This document shows positions 1 to 7,357 of a DNA stretch of 64,000 nt, piece after piece (positions within the stretch are counted from its first letter, which is position 1; each line of letters opens with the position of its first letter). Both the position numbers and the translations under genes were made by a program. Source of the DNA: Castellaniella sp044508625 (GTDB lineage Bacteria > Pseudomonadota > Gammaproteobacteria > Burkholderiales > Burkholderiaceae_B); the NCBI GenBank assembly GCA_044508625.1, contig JBIQHJ010000006.1:61582-125581 (forward strand). The letters are read 5' to 3'. The notes below the pieces were generated by a model that saw only the letters and a program-made list of their open reading frames with translations, was not told the DNA's origin and searched no databases.

Positions 1-478
1 CCACCTTGGCGACGAAATGATCGAGGTCCTCGCTCGCGCTGAGCGACTGCGGATGCATCTCGGGATAGGCGGCCACCTCGATGTGGAAGGCGTCGCCGTA
101 CTCTGAGCGCACGAAGCGCACGAGCTCGCTCGCATGGTGCAGGTCGCCGGCATCGCCGCCCATGCCCGAGGGCACGTCGCCGCGCAGCGCCACCAGCCGG
201 CGCACGCCGCGCGCCCGGTAGGAATCGAGGATCTCGCGCAGTTGCGCGCGGCTCGAACCGATGCACGACAGGTGGGGCGCCACCTCGGCGCCCAGGTTCT
301 GCATGAGCTGCACCGTGTCGACGGTGCCTTCGCGGGTGGATCCCCCCGCCCCGAAGGTCACGCTGACGTAGGCGGGCCGCAGGGCCATCAGGCGCTTGGC
401 CGAACGCACGAGCCGTTCCTGGGCCGCGATGTCGCGCGGCGGGAAGTATTCGAGGCTGAAAACCCGGGATGCGCTCAT
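1..478 (-). CDS. metF: 5,10-methylenetetrahydrofolate reductase, 3' part missing
   Basis: The first 159 or so residues are present and the gene runs off the left edge. The translation opens MSASRVFSLEYFPPRD and carries VTFGAGGSTREGT and ALRGDVP, the signature of the FAD-dependent MetF barrel that reduces methylene-THF to methyl-THF for methionine synthesis. The start ATG at 478 overlaps the stop of the upstream membrane-protein gene by four bases (ATGA), so they are translationally coupled. It lies downstream of ahcY and probably shares its SAH-riboswitch transcript, which would join homocysteine recycling to methyl-group supply. Identification is firm; the C-terminal half cannot be judged. 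Confidence 0.95.
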   Translation of the reverse strand, partial: MSASRVFSLEYFPPRDIAAQERLVRSAKRLMALRPAYVSVTFGAGGSTREGTVDTVQLMQNLGAEVAPHLSCIGSSRAQLREILDSYRARGVRRLVALRGDVPSGMGGDAGDLHHASELVRFVRSEYGDAFHIEVAAYPEMHPQSLSASEDLDHFVAKV

Positions 479-813
479 GCCAGCAGCAGGCTCGCCAGGG
501 CGCCCGAGACGATGCTGTAGACCAGCGCGCCCAGCACCGCCCACCAGAACCCGTCGACCTGGAATCCCTTGAGGATGGACCCGGCGAACCAGAACACCAG
601 CGCGTTGAGGACCAGCAGGAACAATCCCAGCGTCACCACCGTGATGGGCAGCGTGAGCAGGATGAGGACGGGCTTGACCAGGGTGTTGAGCAGGCCGAGG
701 ACCAGCGCGGCGATCAGCGCCGAACCGAAGGACGCGACGGTGATCCCCGGGAGGATGTAGGCCACGATCAGCAAGGCCACGGCATTCAGGATCCAGACGA
801 GCAGGAGGGTCAT
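475..813 (-). CDS. PF04020 (phage holin family IV-like) membrane protein
   Basis: This 112-residue protein is almost entirely hydrophobic, with about four predicted membrane helices. The Asn/Lys-Pro turn NTLVKPVLILLTLPITVVTLG is the hallmark of the PF04020/YvlD family. Despite the family name there are no phage genes nearby, and members are ordinary small inner-membrane proteins of unknown role. It sits between ahcY and metF, coupled to metF by an ATGA overlap. A one-carbon-cycle position for this gene is common in Betaproteobacteria as I recall, but the sequence itself gives no mechanistic clue. Confidence 0.85.
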   Translation of the reverse strand: MTLLLVWILNAVALLIVAYILPGITVASFGSALIAALVLGLLNTLVKPVLILLTLPITVVTLGLFLLVLNALVFWFAGSILKGFQVDGFWWAVLGALVYSIVSGALASLLLA

Positions 814-862
814 GATGGGCTCCGGTGAAAGGCGATTGGGCGCGCGCCGCGCGCCCGGGACG

Positions 863-2263
863 TCAGTAGCGGTAGTGGTCGGGCTTGTAGGGGCCCTCGA
901 TCCCGACGTTGATGTAGTCGGCCTGCTTTTGCGTCAGCGTGGTGAGCCGCGCGCCGAGCTTGGCCAGGTGCAGGCGGGCGACTTTCTCGTCCAGGTGCTT
1001 GGGCAGCACGTAGACCTGGCCCTGCCGGTACTGCTCGCCGCGCGTGTAGAGCTCGATCTGGGCGATGGTCTGGTTGGTGAAGGACGCCGACATCACGAAG
1101 GACGGATGGCCGGTGGCGCAGCCCAGGTTCACCAGGCGGCCCTTGGCCAGCAGGATGATGCGCTTGCCGTCGGGGAAGACGATGTGGTCGACCTGGGGCT
1201 TGATTTCCTCCCAGCGCAGGTCCTCGACCGAGGCGACGTCGATCTCGCTGTCGAAGTGGCCGATGTTGCAGACGATGGCCTGGTCCTTCATGCGGTAGAG
1301 GTGGTCGCGGTTGATGACGTGGTAGTTGCCGGTGGCCGTGACGAAGATATCGGCCTGCTCGACGACCTCGTCGAGATCGACCACGCGATAGCCCTCCATG
1401 GCGGCCTGCAGGGCGCAGATCGGATCGATCTCGGTCACCCACACCTGCGCGCGCAGCGCCGCCAGCGCCTGGGCGCAACCCTTGCCCACGTCGCCAAAGC
1501 CGCAGACCACGGCGATCTTGCCCGCCACCATCACGTCGGTGGCGCGCTTGATGCCGTCGACCAGCGATTCGCGGCAGCCGTAGAGGTTGTCGAACTTGGA
1601 CTTGGTGACCGAATCGTTGACGTTGATGGCGGCGACCTTGAGCTCGCCGCGCTGCGACATCTGGTAGAGACGGTGCACGCCGGTGGTGGTTTCCTCGGTG
1701 ACCCCCTTGATGAGGGCCAGGCGCGTGGAATACCACTGGGGATCGCGGGCGAGCTGCGCCCGGATGGCGGCATACAGGACCCGTTCCTCCTCGTTGCCGG
1801 GGTTGGCGATCACCGAGGGATCGGACTCGGCGCGCGCGCCCAGGTGCAGCAGCAGCGTGGCGTCGCCGCCGTCGTCCAGGATCATGTTGGCCTGCTCGCC
1901 CGGCCAGTCGAAGATGCGGTGCGTGTACTGCCAGTAGTCCTCCAGGGACTCGCCCTTGACGGCGAACACCGGCGTGCCGCCCGCGGCGATGGCGGCGGCG
2001 GCGTGGTCCTGGGTCGAGAAGATGTTGCACGAGGCCCAGCGCACCTCGGCGCCCAGCGCCTTCAGGGTCTCGATCAGCACCGCCGTCTGGATGGTCATGT
2101 GCAGGCTGCCCGCGATGCGCGCGCCCTTGAGGGGCTGCGCGGCGGCGAATTCCTCGCGCGTGGCCATCAGGCCGGGCATTTCGGTTTCGGCGATGGCGAT
2201 TTCACGGCGGCCCCAGTCGGCCAGGGCGATGTCGGCGATAACGTAGTCGTGTGCAGTGCTCAT
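863..2263 (-). CDS. ahcY: adenosylhomocysteinase
   Basis: This 466-residue protein hydrolyses S-adenosylhomocysteine to adenosine and homocysteine in the cytosol, which relieves product inhibition of methyltransferases. Visible markers are the NAD-binding loop GFGDVGKG, the substrate-region motif NDSVTKSKFDN and the C-terminal end KPDHYRY, which is typical of the family. Length is right for the long bacterial form. The ATG at 2263 follows an AGGA Shine-Dalgarno in the minus-strand leader. It is the first gene of an operon continuing into the PF04020 protein and metF. The leader contains a well-matched SAH riboswitch, so expression should rise when SAH accumulates. Confidence 0.98.
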   Translation of the reverse strand: MSTAHDYVIADIALADWGRREIAIAETEMPGLMATREEFAAAQPLKGARIAGSLHMTIQTAVLIETLKALGAEVRWASCNIFSTQDHAAAAIAAGGTPVFAVKGESLEDYWQYTHRIFDWPGEQANMILDDGGDATLLLHLGARAESDPSVIANPGNEEERVLYAAIRAQLARDPQWYSTRLALIKGVTEETTTGVHRLYQMSQRGELKVAAINVNDSVTKSKFDNLYGCRESLVDGIKRATDVMVAGKIAVVCGFGDVGKGCAQALAALRAQVWVTEIDPICALQAAMEGYRVVDLDEVVEQADIFVTATGNYHVINRDHLYRMKDQAIVCNIGHFDSEIDVASVEDLRWEEIKPQVDHIVFPDGKRIILLAKGRLVNLGCATGHPSFVMSASFTNQTIAQIELYTRGEQYRQGQVYVLPKHLDEKVARLHLAKLGARLTTLTQKQADYINVGIEGPYKPDHYRY

Positions 2264-2336
2264 GGTGGTCCTGTAGAGCCTGCGCCGGCGGTGGAGGATG
2301 CGAGGGCATGCCCACCCTGCCCGCGCAGGGCAGCGA

Positions 2337-2427
2337 TGGGCGCCGTTCGAAAACGAGATCCCGAGCCTGGCGGCGCGCGCGGGATCCGTCGGATCCCGTC
2401 GCCGCGCCGGTGCAGCGCCCCTCGGGC
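2337..2427 (-). promoter_or_regulatory. S-adenosylhomocysteine (SAH) riboswitch
   Basis: Read on the minus strand, the leader has GCCCGAGGGGCGCTGCA, later CCAGGCTCGGG closing helix P1 (CCCGAG with CTCGGG), and then TCGAACGGCGCCCA. This is the element order of the SAH (ahcY) riboswitch as I remember it from Ralstonia: CGAGGAGCGCUGCAA, CCAGGCUCG, then AAACGGCGCUCA for the pseudoknot. The insert between the halves differs, as expected for the variable hairpin. A GC-rich hairpin (2317-2333) follows before the ahcY start. These riboswitches turn expression on when SAH binds. Confidence 0.9.
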
Positions 2428-2435
2428 AAGCGGGA

Positions 2436-2441
2436 ATTATA
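2436..2441 (-). promoter_or_regulatory. -10 element of the ahcY promoter
   Basis: A perfect TATAAT on the minus strand lies about nine bases before the first paired base of the SAH riboswitch, so transcription would start at or just before the aptamer. No good -35 hexamer is seen in the very GC-rich upstream sequence. Confidence 0.7.
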
Positions 2442-2495
2442 CCGTGGGAGCCGCGGCACGGCGCGGCCGCCGCGAGTCTCCGGGCGCCGCCGGGC

Positions 2496-4421
2496 TCAGG
2501 ATGCCGTGGGCGCCGGCGTGTGCGCCGCCGTCAGGAAGGCGTCCGAGAAGCAGGCGTTCTCGTCGAGCCCCTGGGCGATGAAGGCGGGCGCCGCCGCCTC
2601 GACCATCCGGACCGAGCCGCACAGATAGACCTCGTAGCCGCGCAGGTCGGCGAAGTCGGCCAGCATGGCCTCGTGCACCAGGCCGGTGCGGCCGGTCCAG
2701 CCGTCGCCCTCGACGGGCTCGGAGACCACCGGCACCACGGTGAAATTGGCGTGCTCGCGCTGCCACTGCTCGCAGAGTTCGAGCATGTACAGGTCCTCGC
2801 GCCGGCGCACGCCCCAGTACAGGCGCATGGGCCGCTGGATGCCGCGTGCGAAGGCGTCCTCCACGATGCTCTTGACGGGCGCGAAGCCCGTGGCGCCGGC
2901 CACGAAGAGAATGGGCTGGGGACTCTCGCGCAGCGTGAACTGGCCGAGCGGACCCTCGAAGCGCACCGTGTCGCCGACCTTCATGCCCTGGAACACGCGG
3001 GTCGTGAAGCGCCCGCCGGGGACGAGGCGGACGTGCAGCTCGATCAGCGCGTCGCCGCGCGGCGGGTTGGCGAACGAAAAGGCGCGCCGCTGGCCGTCCT
3101 CGAGCACGATGTTGACGTACTGGCCGGCCTTGAAATCCAGCACCATGTCGTCGGCCGGCCGCAGGACCAACAGCATCACGTCGTCGGACAGCGGCTCGAG
3201 GCGGACCACGGTGGCGGTGTATTCCTGCACGGCGAGGGCCGCCCCGCCGGTGAATTCCTCGACCTCGATGACCATGTCGCCGCGCGGCACGGCGCAGCAC
3301 ATCAGGGCCATGCCTCGCGCCTTCTGCTCGTCGGTCAGCGCGCTGGGGCTGTAGGGCCGGTGATCATAGGCGCCCCGCTGCACGGTGCAGAGGCACAGGC
3401 CGCAGGCGCCGTTGCGGCACTCGAAGGGCAGGCCCAGGCCCTCGCGCAGGCCCGCGTCGAGGATGGTCTCGCCCTCGCGCGCCTGGAACTGCGCGCTCGC
3501 GCCGGCCTCGCCGTGCACCACGAGCCGCGCCAGCCGCCGCTCGCCGCGCCGGAACCGCGGCGGCCACCAGGGCATCAGCGAGAGCAGCACGGAGCCGCCG
3601 ATCACCAGGGCCCACACCCAGCTCAGCGGCCATTGCGTCATCAGCGGGAAGACCGCCATGTAGAACCAGTCGAGCTCGACCTGGACGACGGCCCTGGACA
3701 GGTCGCTGACGCCGCCCTGGCTGTGCACGGGCACCACGAGCGCGAGCGCCAGCAGGGTCGCGACCAGGCCCCAGACGATGGCGCGCGGCGGCGCCGTGCG
3801 CGCCTTGGGCACCCGCTGGGCGTGGATCGACATGACCATCAGCACCACCAGCGGCAGGCCCACGTGCATGAAGGACAGCAGCGTGAAGAAGCGGTTGCCG
3901 ACGTGCTCGGTATAGAGGAAATTGCGCATCAGCGCGCCATCGAAGATCGGCAGCCAGTCGAGCCACTCGAAGCTCGTGACCGTGACGTACTGCGCGAGCT
4001 GGTCCCAGGGCAGCATGTAGCCGTTGATGCCGGTCGCATACACCATCCAGATGAGCATCACCCCGGTCACCCACGAGAACCAGCGGAAGCCGCGGTAGCG
4101 GTCGAAGGCGAAATAGCGCAGCATGTGCAGCGCCATGGTCAGCACCATCGCGTCCGAGGCGTAGCGGTGCAGGCTGCGCATGATGCCGCCCAGCCACCAC
4201 TGCGTCGTGGTCAGCGAGATCACCGACTCGTACGCCTCGGTGATCCCCGTTTCGAAGAATATGTAGAGGTACAGGCCGCTGCCCCCCACCACCCAGAACA
4301 GAAAGAAGGTGATGGCCCCCAGGTGGTAAAAGGGATTGATGCGGTCGCCGAACGCCGCGTTGAACATTCCCTCGACACGCAGGAAGGCCCACTGCAGCAG
4401 GCCCTGGATTCTCTTGATCAT
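2496..4421 (-). CDS. cytochrome b / 2Fe-2S ferredoxin / FAD-NAD reductase fusion
   Basis: This protein of about 641 residues has three modules. Residues about 1-290 are a cytochrome b (b6/bc1 N-terminal type) membrane domain with two His pairs on facing helices (HRYASDAMVLTMALH and HVGNRFFTLLSFMH), enough for two b haems. Residues about 310-400 are a plant-type ferredoxin (CRNGACGLCLC plus a fourth Cys in LMCCAV). The C-terminus is a ferredoxin-NADP-reductase fold with flavin motif RAFSFANPP and nucleotide motif GATGFAPVKS. Electron flow NAD(P)H to FAD to 2Fe-2S to haem b is the obvious reading. The chosen start, MIKRIQG at 4421, has a GGGA Shine-Dalgarno and begins 10 bp after the upstream gene. 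The acceptor is unknown; its operon partner is the divergent oxidase-like protein at 4432-5862. Confidence 0.8.
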   Translation of the reverse strand: MIKRIQGLLQWAFLRVEGMFNAAFGDRINPFYHLGAITFFLFWVVGGSGLYLYIFFETGITEAYESVISLTTTQWWLGGIMRSLHRYASDAMVLTMALHMLRYFAFDRYRGFRWFSWVTGVMLIWMVYATGINGYMLPWDQLAQYVTVTSFEWLDWLPIFDGALMRNFLYTEHVGNRFFTLLSFMHVGLPLVVLMVMSIHAQRVPKARTAPPRAIVWGLVATLLALALVVPVHSQGGVSDLSRAVVQVELDWFYMAVFPLMTQWPLSWVWALVIGGSVLLSLMPWWPPRFRRGERRLARLVVHGEAGASAQFQAREGETILDAGLREGLGLPFECRNGACGLCLCTVQRGAYDHRPYSPSALTDEQKARGMALMCCAVPRGDMVIEVEEFTGGAALAVQEYTATVVRLEPLSDDVMLLVLRPADDMVLDFKAGQYVNIVLEDGQRRAFSFANPPRGDALIELHVRLVPGGRFTTRVFQGMKVGDTVRFEGPLGQFTLRESPQPILFVAGATGFAPVKSIVEDAFARGIQRPMRLYWGVRRREDLYMLELCEQWQREHANFTVVPVVSEPVEGDGWTGRTGLVHEAMLADFADLRGYEVYLCGSVRMVEAAAPAFIAQGLDENACFSDAFLTAAHTPAPTAS

Positions 4422-4431
4422 TTGATTCCCT

Positions 4432-5862
4432 TCAACCTCGCGCCGCCGGCCGGCGGATGGCGCGGATCGCGACCACCACGAACAGCAGCCCCCCAATGAT
4501 GGCGATGAGCCCGCCCAGGCCCATCATGCCCATGCCCACCACCTCGCCCGTGCTGCGCAGCACCTGGTCGGCGCCCGCCACCTTGCGCTGCACCCCATAG
4601 CCGCCCGACCACACCAGCCCGATGATGTGGATGAGCTGGCCGATGCCGTAGAGCCACGGCTGCCAGGTGGCCATGCGGCCGCCCGGCGCCTCGTAGCCCA
4701 GCGCGGGCAGGATGCGGTAGACCATTCCCATGAGCGCCAGCGTCACGCCGACGATGCAGCCGTGGTAGTGGGCCGGGATGCGCACGTTGCTGCCGTCGAT
4801 GAAGACCCCGATCACGCCGCCCGCGGCGAACACCAGCACCGAGGACAGGAGCGCGGCGCGCAGGGGCCGCTGCGCGGGGTCGCGCAGCCGGACCGCGAGC
4901 ACGCCGTAGACCACCGACAGGCCGGCCGGGAGGATGGCGGGGCCGCCCCCCAGGCGCATGGCCCAGGTGAGCAGCTTGCGATGCTCGACGGAGGCCACGT
5001 CGTGGGCGAGATAGGCGTAAGGCGTGACGAAGACCCCCGCGAGCGCCAGCGAGAACAGCATGATCGCGACGCGCGGGGTCAGCACGGAACGCGCGCCGCA
5101 GGCGCTGGCGAGCCACAGCCAGGACACCAGCATCAGCAGGGTCCAGGTGAATTGCAGGGCGTGCCCGCCGCCCCAGAATAGGATCTCGTAGTAGGCCTTG
5201 CCGTGCAGGGAGGTGGGCAGCACCGCCCAGGACCAGGCGAAGCCCAGCACGCCGACGGCCGCGGCGACGGCGGCCGCGCCCAGGCCGAAATTCAGCGCGC
5301 CGCGGCCGTCGTACCGCAGCCCCAGCCGCGGCGCCGCGAGCAGGCTGCGCAGCACCAGCAGCATCGCCCCCGCGCCGAAAATCACCAGGCCCGCGAGGAA
5401 CAGCCGCGACTCGAGCACCGGGATGTAGTTGGCCATGATGGGCTCGCCCGGGGCGAGGAACGGCGCCAGCGCCATGACGAGGGTGCCGGCCGCGGTCACC
5501 CACAGGCCCGCCCAGGCCATCCATTGCATGCGCAGGCTGCCGTAGAGGCTCCACAGCAGCCCCGCCATCGCGACGAACCAGACCAGCACCGACAGGTCCA
5601 CGTGCAGCACCAGCGAGATCTGGAAGAAATTGGCGGCCGGCAGCCATTGGTTCACGAAGGGGGTGCGCGAGGCCACCAGCAGCACCGAAAAGACCCCCGA
5701 GCCGATCAGGGCGGCGAGCCCCAGACCAAGCCAGCCGCGCCCGAGCGCGCGGCGCGCGTCCCGCGCGATGTCGAGCTGGTAGTCGGCGCCCAGGCGCGCC
5801 GGCGGCGGGGGGGAGGCCAGCCCGCGCGGCAGGCCGGTCACATGGGAAGGATTCGCGCTCAT
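4432..5862 (-). CDS. divergent haem-copper oxidase subunit I-like membrane protein
   Basis: This 476-residue protein has about twelve hydrophobic helices. It keeps the low-spin haem His in helix II (LVLHVDLSVLVWF) and the twin haem ligands of helix X (RIPAHYHGCIVGVTLALMG). Helix VI has GGGHALQFTW, so one copper-site His is possible. The adjacent HH pair of helix VII is absent; the region reads AYLAHDVASVEHRKLL. It is therefore neither a normal oxygen reductase nor a canonical cNor/qNor. The start ATG overlaps the orf1 stop (ATGA) and the fusion flavocytochrome follows after 10 bp, so it is part of the NO-reductase operon. Function unknown; a second NO- or nitrogen-oxide-handling enzyme is a guess. 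Confidence 0.75.
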   Translation of the reverse strand: MSANPSHVTGLPRGLASPPPPARLGADYQLDIARDARRALGRGWLGLGLAALIGSGVFSVLLVASRTPFVNQWLPAANFFQISLVLHVDLSVLVWFVAMAGLLWSLYGSLRMQWMAWAGLWVTAAGTLVMALAPFLAPGEPIMANYIPVLESRLFLAGLVIFGAGAMLLVLRSLLAAPRLGLRYDGRGALNFGLGAAAVAAAVGVLGFAWSWAVLPTSLHGKAYYEILFWGGGHALQFTWTLLMLVSWLWLASACGARSVLTPRVAIMLFSLALAGVFVTPYAYLAHDVASVEHRKLLTWAMRLGGGPAILPAGLSVVYGVLAVRLRDPAQRPLRAALLSSVLVFAAGGVIGVFIDGSNVRIPAHYHGCIVGVTLALMGMVYRILPALGYEAPGGRMATWQPWLYGIGQLIHIIGLVWSGGYGVQRKVAGADQVLRSTGEVVGMGMMGLGGLIAIIGGLLFVVVAIRAIRRPAARG

Positions 5863-6362
5863 TGCAGGACGATGCCTCCCTTGTCGGCGTTGAAATCGAT
5901 CACCAGCACCTGGGCCGGCGCGAGGTCGACCACCGCCTCGTGCGCATAGGCGTGCCCGCGCGCCGACTGGTCATCCTTGAAGCGCACGGCGATCCGGTGC
6001 TCTCCCGCCGGGACGTCCAGCCGCCGATACATGGTCGAGGCGCCGTCGCGCGACAGCCCCGACGGCGGCGAGACATGGCTGAGCACCGGCTGCCCGTCGA
6101 GGTCCACCTCGATGCTCACCGGCGAGCGCTCGCGCTCGCATTTCGTGGCCTTGCGCATATTGGGCGCGAGCTTGGCGAGCTCCTCGGCGGTATAGGGGCG
6201 GCAATCGGCGAGCCGCGCCCCGTGGTGCATGAAGCTGACCTTGATCTGCGCCATGTCGGGCGCCAGCGGATGGTAGACCGGCCAGCGCGAGAACACGCCG
6301 AGCGCCACGGCGAAACAGCCATACAGCAGGGCCTGGCCCGTCCAATTGAATACGCGCCTCAT
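5859..6362 (-). CDS. orf1 of the norSY-senC cluster, single-TM extracytoplasmic protein
   Basis: This 167-residue protein has an N-terminal membrane anchor (about residues 9-30) followed by a soluble domain with conserved-looking Cys in ADCRPYTAEELAKL and TKCERERSP. The C-terminal half resembles a small beta domain with a PAGEHRIAVRF segment. An AAGGAG Shine-Dalgarno precedes the ATG. It directly follows senC, and the order norS-norY-senC-orf1 matches the NO-reductase cluster described in ammonia-oxidising bacteria, where orf1 is likewise uncharacterised. A role in assembling the norS/norY copper sites, or as a periplasmic accessory subunit, is inference only. Confidence 0.7.
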   Translation of the reverse strand: MRRVFNWTGQALLYGCFAVALGVFSRWPVYHPLAPDMAQIKVSFMHHGARLADCRPYTAEELAKLAPNMRKATKCERERSPVSIEVDLDGQPVLSHVSPPSGLSRDGASTMYRRLDVPAGEHRIAVRFKDDQSARGHAYAHEAVVDLAPAQVLVIDFNADKGGIVLQ

Positions 6363-6455
6363 CAGGGGCTCTCCTTGGGAATGGTTGCGCGTGCCTCCGT
6401 GCCTCGCGGTCCGGCCGCCGGGATCGAAGCCCGCGGCCCTGCCGGACGAATTGCG

Positions 6456-7334
6456 TCAGGTGGCGCCGCGCCTCCTCTTTCTGTGCGGACCTTGCCGGCT
6501 CGCGCGCCACTCATTGATGAAAAAGATCATCATGAGGATAAAGAAGGTCACGCCCCCGGCGATCTGGATCGGCAAGGTGTAGTCGACCCGATAGGCGCCC
6601 GTCCTGGGGTCGTACACCGTGCACATGATGCGGACGCGGTCCATCAGGTTGTCGAGCATCGTGTTCGCCGGGCTCAGGGGCATGCCGGCGAGCAGCATCT
6701 TGAGCGGCTCGCCCAGCTCGCCCGCCGCGACGTCCTCGCCATAGATCTGGCGCACGATGCGCCCGTCGGCGTCCAGGACGGAGACCTGGAGCACGTGATC
6801 GAAGCCCGCCGGCGTGGCGACGTAGGCAAAGCCGAAGTCCTCGGTCAGCTCGGGGACGATGGCTGCGGGGGGACTGAGGAAATCCCAGTTGGGCACGGTG
6901 ATCCCGTACTGCCTGGCGAAGGCCTTGAGCGCCTGCGGGGAATCCGCGGGCTGGTTGAAGCCGATGCTGACGATGTTGAACTGATTGACGCCCAGGCTCT
7001 TTTGCAGGCCCTCGACGGCCTCCTGGAGCGCGCGGGTGGTGGCGGGACACACCTGGAAGCAGCCGGTGTAGATGAAGCTCACCAGCAGGGGCTTGCCCCG
7101 GAACGAGGAAAGGGCCACGGGACGGCCCTCGCGATCCAGCAGGATGTGTTCGGCGATCCGGCGGCCGAGCGCCGCCTGGCTCACGCTGAGGGCCTGGGCG
7201 GAATCCAGCCCGGGGACCTCGGCGTTGGCATCGGCGCGGCCCGGAGCCGGCGCCATCATGAGCGCCAGCCCCAGGCCGGAAACCGCAAGCCCATGCCACA
7301 GGCGGTGGAACATCGACAAACCGGACGACACCAT
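6456..7334 (-). CDS. senC: SCO1/SenC-family copper chaperone with C-terminal membrane anchor
   Basis: This 292-residue protein has a signal-like N-terminus and a thioredoxin-fold SCO domain with the copper-binding CFQVC motif (IYTGCFQVCPATT) and the distal ligand His in GFDHVLQ. An extra C-terminal helix (about residues 258-278) ends in a basic tail, so it is probably anchored at both ends or at the C-terminus. SCO proteins deliver copper to CuA centres, which fits the CuA-containing NorS two genes upstream. The ATG at 7334 has a GAGGAA Shine-Dalgarno. It lies 23 bp after norY and upstream of orf1. Confidence 0.88.
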   Translation of the reverse strand: MVSSGLSMFHRLWHGLAVSGLGLALMMAPAPGRADANAEVPGLDSAQALSVSQAALGRRIAEHILLDREGRPVALSSFRGKPLLVSFIYTGCFQVCPATTRALQEAVEGLQKSLGVNQFNIVSIGFNQPADSPQALKAFARQYGITVPNWDFLSPPAAIVPELTEDFGFAYVATPAGFDHVLQVSVLDADGRIVRQIYGEDVAAGELGEPLKMLLAGMPLSPANTMLDNLMDRVRIMCTVYDPRTGAYRVDYTLPIQIAGGVTFFILMMIFFINEWRASRQGPHRKRRRGAT

Positions 7335-7357
7335 CGTTCCTCAGCGCCGGACCTCCA

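Noticed and set aside
475..813. Prophage remnant because of the holin family name
   Set aside because: PF04020 proteins are common chromosomal membrane proteins, and no phage gene lies nearby.
812..2581. Large open frames on the strand opposite ahcY and the cytochrome fusion
   Set aside because: They are antisense shadows produced by high GC; no ribosome sites or recognisable domains.
4432..5862. Calling this gene norB or ccoN
   Set aside because: The helix VII ligands and overall motifs do not match either family.
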